From: Agelaius tricolor
Lineage: Eukaryota; Chordata; Aves; Passeriformes; Icteridae
Reading direction: 5' to 3'
Length of the DNA stretch: 64,000 nt
Assembly (NCBI GenBank): GCA_023055355.1
Contig: JALJCS010000002.1
Coordinates: 80,556,001-80,620,000 of the forward strand
The notes beneath the pieces were generated by a model. The model worked only from the letters and a program-made list of their open reading frames with translations, was not told the origin of the DNA and made no database searches. Below, piece after piece: positions 50,259-60,120 of the stretch. The translations under genes were made by a program, and so were the position numbers. Positions within the stretch are counted from its first letter, which is position 1; every line of letters begins with the position of its first letter.

Positions 50259-50573
50259 TGATGGTTTAACCCCAGCCAGCAACTCAACCTCACACAGCCA
50301 CTTGCTTACTCCCCATATCCCCTGTGTCAGGCTGGGGGAGAGAATCAGAGGGGTAAAAGTGGGAGAACTTGTGAGTTGGGATAAAGTTGAAGAGGTAAAG
50401 CAGAAGCCATGTGCACAAGCAAAGCAAATCAAGGGATTCACTCACCCCTTCCCATGGGCAGCCAGGTGTTCAGCCATCCCCAGGAAAGAAGGGCTCTGTC
50501 AGTCCAACAATGGCTTGGGAAGATGAATCACATCACTCCACATATCCCTAAATGCCTGGGGGATATTTATAGT
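50259..50573 (-). mobile_element. Solo, truncated avian ERV LTR (ERVL/ERV3-like)
   Basis: The block starts TGATGGTTTAACCCCAGCCA and continues through AACTCAACCTCACACAGCCA and GGCTGGGGGAGAGAATCAGA. Next come a GAGTTGGGATAAAG segment and GGGCAGCCAGGTGTTCAGCC, then GGCTTGGGAAGATGAATCAC, before it fades near GGATATTTATAG. I recognise this order as the antisense view of a long terminal repeat family frequent in Neoaves and abundant in passerines. About the inner half to two-thirds of the LTR is present. No gag, pol or env sequence lies on either side, so it is a solo or truncated LTR. The family name and minus orientation come from memory. The 100-codon ORF at 50224-50526 is LTR sequence, not a gene. 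Confidence 0.8.
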
Positions 50574-51375
50574 TAAGCCTTCTACCTTGTAGGAAAAAGA
50601 AAACTTCAGAGATTATTTCATTTCCTTGAATAGGATGTTCCTGAGTACAAAATGCAAAGTCCTAATAAACATCTTTTTTCAAGCATGGGGAAAACTCCTG
50701 ACTAGAAGCTGAATTCTTATAAATTCAGATTAGAAAGGTCCAGCTTTGAGAGAATGCCAGTGGGGTCTCTTGATTTATTCAGATCAGAATGGGATGTCTT
50801 TTTATAGGACTGCTTTAGCCCAACACAAGTTTTAATTAAATACAATTTACTGGGTTCCATCCAGTAGCAAGGACTTGAAATTTAGTCCTTTCCAGCCATA
50901 AATTTGACATTTCCAAAAATGAATAATGAAATCTTAGTCTCACTAAAATCAGCATCAGTATTTCTTAGTTTCTCTTCTCCTTCCAAACTGGTGGAAAGGT
51001 AAAACTAACTTTTGATTTTTTTTCCTGGGGTTTCTCATCTCATGAGGTAGCAGCCCCCCCAGTTCTTTGCATAACCTACTATTCCATATTACTAGACTGA
51101 ATTTTCTTGGCTTCAAGACAGATGAGTCTTATCTTAGTGCATATTAACAGGTTAACGCTGTCATCAGTGCTTTACTGAGCTAATGCTAAAAATAATCCAG
51201 GACTGGCAAAAAAAGGTATTCGCTTTAGTTCAATTGACTTAACATCCTTATCAAGGTGGCCATCTAACTGTTTCATATTCTGAATATTTATTCTCCCTTC
51301 AGGTACATCTGCTGCACAATCATAAGGCCAAATATTTGCCAATTCAAATCTATTGATTAGACTGTTAATACTCTC

Positions 51376-51442
51376 TGCTGGGTTAATGGTTGGACTTGAG
51401 GATCTTAAGGTATTTTCCAACATATAGAAAATTCTGTGATTT
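51376..51442 (+). mobile_element. CR1-type 3'-end fragment
   Basis: The segment GCTGGGTTAATGGTTGGACT, then GAGGATCTTAAGG, TTTTCCAACAT and AATTCTGTGATTTT, matches the terminal part of a CR1 or CR1-tailed element in plus orientation. It sits inside a minus-strand open frame of 108 codons (51172-51498) and supplies the middle of that frame. The sequence upstream to 51180 is not recognised. It may be an older part of the same insertion. Confidence 0.7.
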
Positions 51443-51770
51443 TGTAATCCTGAGATATCTTCTGCAGTAGAGATGAGTTCTAAGGAAGAAAGCAGCATGT
51501 GAAGCAGAGAGCTGGTAAAGGTACTTGATCACTTCTCTCTTCTTTGAAAACTTAAAGCTGAGGTCTCTCTGATCTCAGGGATGTGAATCTCTCCTGCACA
51601 CTCTGCACTTGCTCAGAGCACAATCTGCCTGTTGGTGCTGATGGGTTTGCCTCCCTGGAAATGAGGCCGTGTGGGATCTGCTCTGGAGCCAGAGTTGCAG
51701 AGCAGGACTGAAACTAGACAGTCCCAATACACTGGTTTCTTCAGGTTAAAAATCTGTATGCATGTATTAG

Positions 51771-51893
51771 AAGCACAGAATGTTTAGGGTTGGAACAGAC
51801 CTTAAAGGTCATCCAGTCCCAGCCCCGCCTGCCATGGGCAGGGACACCTCCCACCAGACCAGGTTGCTCAAAGCCATATCCAACCTGGTGTCT
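51771..51893 (-). mobile_element. CR1: CR1 LINE 3' fragment
   Basis: On the + strand the block reads AAGCACAGAATGTTTAGGGT, TGGAACAGACCTTAAAGGTC, ATCCAGTCCCAGCCCCGCCT, GCCATGGGCAGGGACACCTC, CCACCAGACCAGGTTGCTCA and AAGCCATATCCAACCTGGTG in order. This is the exact order of a CR1 3' end in reverse. About 120 bp is retained and the 5' cut is abrupt. It lies 330 bp from an oppositely oriented CR1-type end. The ORF at 51741-51965 (-) reads through it and is not a gene. Confidence 0.95.
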
Positions 51894-54364
51894 AACTAAC
51901 ATGTGCTCAAGGCCAGGTGACTTGTGCAGGAAAATATAACATTTTCTGGTTACAAGTTTGTACATCGATTTTATTTGTGCTAAGCAAGTTTTAGGGGTTT
52001 TTTAATCTTTCAGTATTTCATCTTTCTGCTGCTTTTGTTTTTCCTTTTAGCTATAGTCAGGCACTTTGCCCCAGACAGGTCTCTAAAATAAAAGAGTAAT
52101 GAATCCTTCTTTCTAGTTTCAGCTTGCAGCCAGTTCATTGAGATAGATTATATTTCTAAACTCTGGGTGTGAGGTACATGGTCTCAAATGACACATCATG
52201 AGAAATATTTTAGCAAATGATGGTTTATTATCACTCTGTCCTTTGAACTGCAACATCATTAAAAAAAGGGGAAAACCCACATTAATTTAAATACAAAGAA
52301 TATGGTAGGTGATTCTTCTCCTCTATCCAAGGCTGGTGGTTCAAAGGAGTGGTGTCTTCTTTGATTTCTTCTCCATTATATTTCTGTATCAGTACACAGA
52401 ATTTTGACTAGAGTTGCCTCAACTGACGTATTTTTGTGGTTTTATTTTGGTTCCTGGATTGCAGTGTGAAACAAAGTATATATACAAAGCAGATTTTCTG
52501 TCCTATCACACTGCGATTTGTACAACCCTGAAAATTGAGCTAAATCCTCTGGGTGTGAAGTAAGAAGAAACAGCTCATTCCCTTCTGCTCCTCAAAACCA
52601 CATGAACTTAAATATTAATGAAACTTTTATGAATCACACATAACACATACTGCCCCTTTGTGCTGGAAAAGGCCCCAGCTTTTTATGGTTGGTACTGTAC
52701 AGCCAGGAGAATAGAAAGCAGAGTCATAAAACAGTAATTAATACACTTCTGAGCTGAGCTATTTTATTGTGTAGATGCTAATTAAGAATGATAGATCCCA
52801 GTGACTGAGTGGCACATAATACATTTGGTCAGCATAAGTGAAAGGTCAGTTATCATTTTGACTGCTTTAAGTGAAAATGTTTTCCCTTATGCCCGTGATT
52901 TCAGGAACCACAAATGTCAAAGTGAAATGCCTTATGCCTTCTCTTTCTAGAGTGTGGATTTTTAGTGACATAACAGGAGCACTTGCTTTGTGAAAGCTTT
53001 TGATTTGCTGTGGGGTTTCTGATCAAACAATCAGGAGGGAAAAGAAAATTGAAAAAATTAAAAAGTAAATATCAAACCTTGGTGTTGAAAGTGCATTCTC
53101 TTCAGGGTGGTTCTCTGAGACGCTGTAAAATGGACTGGCTTTCCAAATGGGGCAACCCCTGCTGCCAAAAAATGAATCAATGAGACTGGACACTTCAAAG
53201 TTCTCTTTTGGAAAATCTCATCTGCTTGATCAAAACGTTCCTTGATGGGTTTAGAATATTTCTAAGTTATTAATTTTCAGAAAAATGGGAAAGGGTAGTT
53301 TTAAGTCCAAAACTTGAGATTAATTCAGACATTGCAGCTTTTTACAGCAAGAGAGAAGTCAGAAAGGGAGCTCATGTTCTGGCAGTAGGAATGTTAGACA
53401 TCTCACAGATGCTCGTACCAGTGCTACATGTTTAACTTCACTTGTCATCTCGGTATTCTTCATAGCTTAGACACCTTCTATTTTTCTTCAGTACTGTATA
53501 ACCATGATTAAAGTCAATCAAAAAAATCCTGTCCTGAGGCTGTTAAGACCCTTAGATACTTTAAAGGGTGCATGCTGAGACAAAAGCATGACATGATTTT
53601 TTGTAAAAAAAGTCAATATTACTTTTAAAATCTTGCTTTATTAAATATAATTTGATATTTTGATCCCATATATGTCATTTTTTCCTTAAGGATGATCTAC
53701 TACAATTAAAAAAGAAAACAAAGGGAAAAGTAGGTAAGAAAGGAAGACTTTTAGTTCAGTTCTGTGATGTGTTCTGGGCAGTACCAAAACCACTAGAGTT
53801 ATAACTGGGGACTGAAGTTAATATTGTAGTTCACATAGCAGCTGAGTATTTTAAAAAAACAAGCATGAATTGACCATGAGGTGCTATTATACCTCCTACA
53901 GATCCTATTGCAGTGCAAGAAAAGAATGATGCCATATTAAAAACAAATAAATAGGAACAGGACTGCTAGTAGCAGCTCATGGTTTTACATACTAGCATTA
54001 CTACTATTGAGTGTTTTAAAGAATAACATCTCCTTGCTCAGGAAATTGATACTTGATACTGCTTCTGATAATGTCAGAGTGGGTGTTTGAGTAAATGGGT
54101 TTAGCATGCTATAAAGTGAGTGACTAAGTGAAATTTCTTAGGTAAATGGGTATGATCAGTAATGCTGATCACTAGAGCAAAAAAGCACGCAGCAAATGGG
54201 AAAGTAAGCACAGTAACAGAGGCAGGGACTTCACCTAAAAGTTGGTGATGGACAGAAATACCCAGCACAGATCAGAGAGTGAGTTGCTCAGTGAAAAGGA
54301 GTAATAGCTGATGTAAATGGCCTCTGAAGAAAGCCTTTGACCTTGCTAAAAATGAAGAATAAAA
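51894..54364. other. Unique AT-rich DNA, nothing recognised
   Basis: There is no open frame of note and no interspersed repeat. A small inverted repeat, TGATCAG-TAATG-CTGATCA, lies at 54153-54171. Confidence 0.65.
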
Positions 54365-54860
54365 ATGAATGGGCTTTCAGCTCTTGGAAGAAGGCAGGCA
54401 GTGGGCAGGCACAGAGCTCAGGGCAGTCTGGGCAGTGCTCCCGCCGCTCGCCGGGATGTGGTGCATGAGAACCAGCGACAGAGCCTGGCCTGTGTGCGCA
54501 GCAGGGACATTGCAACGAGCAGCTTATCATGTGTTAGTGTAATGCTAACTTACTCGGGCAGCTCTGGGCACACTCCTGAGAAGCCACTAATGACATTGCA
54601 GTTGTGTAACTTGAACAGTCTCTGTTCTTGCTCAGACTGCCAAGAATACTGCAACCCAAAAAGCCTGTTACGCAACTACGAGAGAGAAACTTGTGCTGCT
54701 GCAGACAGCCGCATCTTGGCAATTAGATTTTTGTCCAGAATGGCTTTTCGGCTCATTTTTTATTTTAACAGGACCATGATTTTCCCATATAGACTTCTTC
54801 AGTGTAACAAACCCATTTATTTTACCAGGAAGCTGAGCACAGTATTATAGTATAACAGCA
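54365..54860 (+). other. Longest open frame, with CpG-rich start; not accepted as a gene
   Basis: A 161-codon frame opens at 54365. Its first third spans a GC-rich stretch with CCGCCGCTCGCCGGG (54440-54455). The rest is cysteine-bearing (CSCSDCQEYC near residues 91-100) and ends in a hydrophobic/aromatic stretch. No signal peptide, domain or family resemblance is seen, and composition changes abruptly along the frame. One ORF of this length is roughly what chance gives in AT-rich 64 kb. The nucleotides 54640-54800 (GTTACGCAAC at 54667-54676, a C/EBP- or PAR-bZIP-like palindrome) look more like a noncoding element. A lncRNA exon is another possibility. Confidence 0.25.
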
Positions 54861-57800
54861 TCTGTAATTCAGCTTCTATTTATCTGCACCTTTCTGAGTA
54901 ATGAAGCTGCTGACAGCTTTCCAGAAGGTCTAAGATCCAGTGCAAAATTGTAATCAAGCTAGGTGCTCTTTGGAGAAGAGAAGAAAGAAATTTTTCTGTA
55001 CAGCGTGTTTGTGTGAACCTATAACAGGAAGAAGACACTGAAGAGACCTCGTGTATCACTTGCTTCAGTCCTGTGCAATCATAGGACGTCACATTGTCCT
55101 TTTAAGAATTAGATCACGTTCTATTTTAAAATGCATAGAACTTTTTTCTTTCCCCCTCTGCTGCTATTCTTTCTTGTGGAAAGACTGTTCCAGAAGTCTG
55201 CTTGCTGTAAAACCATCTTCTTCTTTTTGCCCTCAATTTATGCCTGACCATAATTGATGAAAGACTAGACAAATTACATCATTAATTGTTTATTCTCATT
55301 TGTGGTATGCCGTTTATGTGACTGTCATCTTAGTAAACTTCAGTTGTTGAATTACTGACTTTAAAAGACTGAGAAGAATATGTGGGATCTTGAAATGTGA
55401 GTGGAAGTCTGTTGATATCCAAGGGATATTTTGGGTTGGTTTTTTGGGTGCTCAGTTTCAGAACTTGAGTAACCTTTCTCTCTTCTTGAGATGAAGATGA
55501 GGTCCTTGTCAACACAGGAGAGCACTCACTGAACTGCTAACTGTGCTTGGTAATTTACCTGCAGGCACCATAAAATCCATTATTTCTTCAAATATTGATC
55601 TTATGTTTTGATTTGGAGTGTAAGATATCACTTGTAGGTTTTCTCTGGGAATTAACTATGAGTAATTAAAAGAGATTTCCTGGCTCAAAAGGAGACAGCA
55701 GAAGACTGCTCAAAGGGAGGTGATTGAAAGGGAGGGAGGTTATTAGTGACATCCAGAAAGCATAGTCTAGGGACCAATTTTTTAAACAATTTCTTTAATG
55801 TCTGCAGCACAAAAAGAAGAGCCCAGCTATACATTTGGGAAATGAGGATGACAATTTCTGCTTAACATGGCTAGTTACAGCAGTTGTTGGACAGAAGTAG
55901 CTCCTGGAGCAAACCCAAAGAAGTAGCACTCTTGAACCAGATGCTGAGCTCCAGAGTCAGGCTCTTCCTTTCTTCTTCTCTCCCTTGATTTTTGAATTTA
56001 TTACTGAAAAATGGTCTTTTCTTCAACAAAGCTTGACTCTGGGTAAAGATCTAGAATCCACCTCATTTTTTGGTGCAGGTGTTGTACCAGCTAAGCTAGA
56101 GGAAAGTATTTCCATGGATGTTTCCAAGTCAATGTGTCCCCAGTTGCTCTGAAATTTTTCTGTGCTCACTGTTCTGATTATTTTCTTAAGAGACATTTCA
56201 GTGTATTTTGCCTATTTTCCAGGTTCCTGCTGAGCTTATGTAGGAAACAGACAGAGAGTTCTTGAGGCACAGGGAACTCTACTGACTCTGAGGGAGAACT
56301 TGATGTGGCTGAGAAGCTTTCAGGTGAAAGTGAAAGCTGCTTTCAGGGTTAATGGCTGCTAAGCATGGCTAATGTAGCTCACACTTTTGAGTTCAGGCAC
56401 CTCAAGACAAACTAAATCCTGGTTTAGATACCTAAAGCCTACTTTGGATCTGGACCAAATGCTTTATGTTTGGAGAAATGTTGTGGAGAGTATAGGTGCT
56501 TCTGACTTCAGGCAGATTCTTAAAGTTGATTAGAATGAAAAAAGCAAGAATCTTATGTATAAATTAGTGTTAAAACATATTCAGAATGAGATCTAAGCCT
56601 AAAAAATCAAGGAAATCCTGGGGTAGGATTATTACATCAATCTTTCTGTCTTCCTCCACCAGACTCAAACTCCCTTTCTCCCAACGAGTATGATTGTCTG
56701 TATCTGCCACTGGGGTTTTTTATCTTCATGTGGAACAGTTTATTATCATGCAACCAATATATACAGTTAAAAAGATGTTGTCTCTGTTATGTTTTTGGCT
56801 GATCAGAGCCTGATTTATTAATGTTCTGAGCCTGCTGTGAACCTTGCTTAGTTTTCAGTAACATATCTGGAGACCACTGGCCTTAATGCTGTGGGTTGCT
56901 ATAGCTGTACTGCTTCTCATGCTCTTTCATTTTCTTTGCCATTTGGAACATGTATTATTTTAGATGAGATAGTTTGGGGTAGTTTAATTTTTTTAATACA
57001 ATATTGTAAAAACACTTAAATCTTGGTTATTGCTTCCAGCATCCCAAAATAGCATTCTAAATAGATACTGTAATACTGTACTTCTTTTTCTATTATTTAT
57101 CTAACAAGCCACCCATGGTGTGTAAATTCCATCAAACAATGTCTGCATTGTGAAAAAGAATAACTATTGGTGTCTGTTTTAAAAGTTATTCTGTTTGCTT
57201 GGTGGGACTACATATACATTTGAAAACAGCCTACCAAGTTAGGATGAGCTAATGCTTTTTAGTGCTTCTTTTCTTCCTCTTCCAAACTGCTTTTTCCCTC
57301 TAAAATACAGAAATATTTCTAGAAAGATGAGGAGCTTTGTCTTGAATAGGAATCTTGACCTCTGAACACCAAACACTCATCTCAGCATTTTGTTACAGGA
57401 AACAGCAATTTTCTGTGTGGGACTGGGGAAAGAAGATAAATCATAAATAAATTAACACCTTTCGGTTTTTTACACATTTGTGTGCCCTATGGATATTTGA
57501 TGTAAATATATAAATTATTGTTGTGAGAATAGATCAAAAAAAAATCAAAGAGCAGTGAAGAATCTCTCTTTTCAAAAGTATTGACAAGTGAGGACCTGAG
57601 TGTCTGTTTCTTAAATACAGAGTAAACAAACATTTTAATGTCTGGCCTGTGACTTTCAAAATGAAGCATATTAAAGAAGTTGATGTTTTTCAACTATGTC
57701 GCCATTGCAATATTTTAGCATTTGAAACTACTTTAATGAGTGTCAATTGTGTAGCATTTTGCATTTTACTAGACTCACAAGAACTAAATATAACACTCAG

Positions 57801-59560
57801 ATTTCCAGGAACTCATAAAAGATCCTTATTTTGTGCAGAAGAAGGCATTTTTAATGTGTCTTAAAGCACAAATGTTTTACTTGTAGTTCTGTGTGTGATA
57901 AGAGTTATTACTACTCTGTGTGCACAGTTGCTAGATCTGTGCATGGCAGTGCAGCAGTATAGATCCCCCTTGTTAAGTATTTTCCATGCATTTAAAATAG
58001 GATTAATGGATTGCTTGCATGGCAGGTTCTATTTACAATTTGGAGTTTAAATCTGCAGGTATGTGCTGTTTACATCTGAGGCAATCACTTGTTGATCTTT
58101 GCAAGAATTTACATTTAAATTTATCAATACTGGAAATGTTTAATTTGCAAATTACTCAGATCTTTACAGTAGTGTTTAAAAATGAGGTAGGTAGTTTTTA
58201 TGTATATATTGTTATTAAACATATTATGCATTGTAGGAGTGTTTGCCACTTAGGCAATAAGGAATGTATGTGTAAAGTTGACACTGTTGTTCAAAGCAAA
58301 AGAAAGCAGAGTCCCATCTTTTTATTTGTCTCATACAGGCTCCTGCACAGTAGCAGGAGAAGCAATGTATATTTACAAATAGAGAAAAAAGGAATATGAA
58401 AACTCGGATTTAATATTTGATAGTTTATTCAACTCTGTTATCACCATGAGATTAATGTAATCAAAATGACTATCCCATAATAGTTTGTGGACTAGAAGTG
58501 ATTAGGTACATTCTGAAATTTATGTTTGTGTTTATATTTTAGTTAGTGGTTGAGGCTATGAAATTTTGGCCCTGGGGTTAAACTTAGAGGTTTTCAAACC
58601 AAGAAATCCATGGCTAAAATATGTTTGGTGGGAGGGAATAACGTAATTACACACAGGTTTTTGATAAAAAGCCTAAATTGTGCTTCAAAGGACAGATGTG
58701 TCTTTAATAATCTGAACCATTTGCATTTTCAGATTAAACCCTGCTTGATTGCATTGTACTTGATACATATACTTAAATCTATATGTTAAATGTTATACTT
58801 TGATATAGAGCATATTGTTTGACTTTGTTCTTATGATCTGACAAGCTTCATTATATAATAAACTAGTTTAAATAAATCTTAAAGACATAAAAGTGTTCTT
58901 GACACTAAAAAAAAATTTGAAGCACACAAATGATATATTGGTTAGATGTTCCAGAGAGAGTCAAAGCTTTTTTTCATTCAGATCTTTGAACATGTGTTTT
59001 GAATAAAGCTGTAAGGCATTTTCCAGTAACCAGTGTTGTATTACAAAAATGAGTAAAGTAAAACAAAAGGAAAACATGTTTCAACATTTTATTCAGTATT
59101 GTCACACATTGTTGCACATTTCCAGCTGGAAGTAAATGTGACATTTGTAATGCTAATTTTTCAAACCTAACCTTTTATAACATATAAAATATTACTTGGG
59201 ATGGTGTGCCCTTGTGAAAAGAGCAGGAGTAATGAAGTACTCGATCAGGGTTCAATTGGATTCCTAATGGCTTGAGTGCAATTACACTGCCAGTTGGTTG
59301 CAATCAATCAAAACCATTTTTGAATTGTTCTCTCAAACTGTATCTAGTGTTAACTGCTGATAAGCAGGTTACAGAGCACTTGACCTGATATAGTAGCAGT
59401 GCGTGTGTCTCACAAACAACAAGTGATGCTGTTAATGCTGCTTGTTTGTCCCACGTGAGGAAGACCCCCTGATTTGTTAATACAGAAGAGCACACTGTGG
59501 CTTTGCTCCATATTATGTGTGATGGAAAAGCGTGAATGTAAGAGTAACGCAGCAGCATGT
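54861..59560. other. Unique AT-rich DNA
   Basis: One possible ancient repeat relic (56.4 kb) is listed separately. The 126-codon frame at 58019-58399 has no recognisable domain. Nothing else is supported. Confidence 0.65.
56390..56462. repeat. Possible ancient amniote repeat relic
   Basis: GGTTTAGATACCTAAAGCCT followed by ACTTTGGATCTGGACCAAAT resembles the 'TTTAGGCACCTAAAGTC ... TTTGGATCTGGGCC' motif of old sauropsid LINE 3' regions. The upstream GTTCAGGCACCTCAAGAC may belong to the same relic. It is recognised only by motif order and is strongly diverged. Confidence 0.35.
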
Positions 59561-60120
59561 AAGGAAAATGCAGTATGTAATTTTAGTTTTAGGTATGTAA
59601 TACTGTTAATTGTGGGCTACAGATATATTAATTGACTAAAAAAACAACTCATTGAGTTGCTCCCCGTTTTCATCTATCATAATGACAAATTGCCAGGCTG
59701 TGTTGACTCAGAGAGGGAAAGCAGAGGAGAGAAGCAAGAAGGGAAAAAGCACATGCAAGCAATTCGGATATTAAAAAAATGGCAAATTAAAGAAAAAAAG
59801 AAAAAAATCTTACAATTAAGCTATAATGGAATTTATGGAAAGATGGATATAATTTATTTTGGTTTTATTTGTCCAGGGCCATAACATATTAGCCTGGGAA
59901 TATAATCTAAACCATACCACATTCAATGTCGCTAATGGGACATTTATGCTAACGGGACTTATTCCCATACTTCAGGATAGGAAAAATATGCTCTAACGTT
60001 TCATTGCAAGGCATTCCTCTGAAAATGAAAGCTAATTAAATATTTTTTACTGTTAGTTTAAAGTATCGTACACCTGTAGACCTTTAATCCATGTGAAAAA
60101 CGGTAGAACTCAGCAAATGT
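59560..60120. promoter_or_regulatory. Candidate conserved noncoding element
   Basis: This is AT-rich but not low-complexity sequence with many TAAT-type cores (TGTTAATTGTGG, ATTAATTGACT, AGCTAATTAAAT), an AP-1/MAF-like TGTTGACTCAG, and scattered CpGs (AATGTCGCTAATG, CTAACGTTTC, TATCGTACACC, AAACGGTAG). A direct repeat, GCTAAYGGGAC, occurs at 59931-59941 and 59948-59958 with one mismatch and a 17-bp period. The 75-codon ORF at 59657-59884 is lysine-rich from A-tracts and is not considered coding. Vertebrate developmental enhancers often look like this, but conservation could not be tested. Confidence 0.38.

Noticed and set aside
50224..50526. 100-codon plus-strand ORF
   Set aside because: It is almost wholly inside the LTR fragment, so its openness comes from repeat sequence.
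51741..51965. 74-codon minus-strand ORF
   Set aside because: It reads through the CR1 3' fragment.
58183..58200. GAGGTAGGTAGTTT considered as a let-7-like seed
   Set aside because: The mature sequence departs from let-7 after the first bases and no opposing hairpin arm is visible.
58019..58399. 126-codon plus-strand ORF
   Set aside because: There is no recognisable domain, signal peptide or splice context, and the length is within chance expectation for the number of frames scanned.
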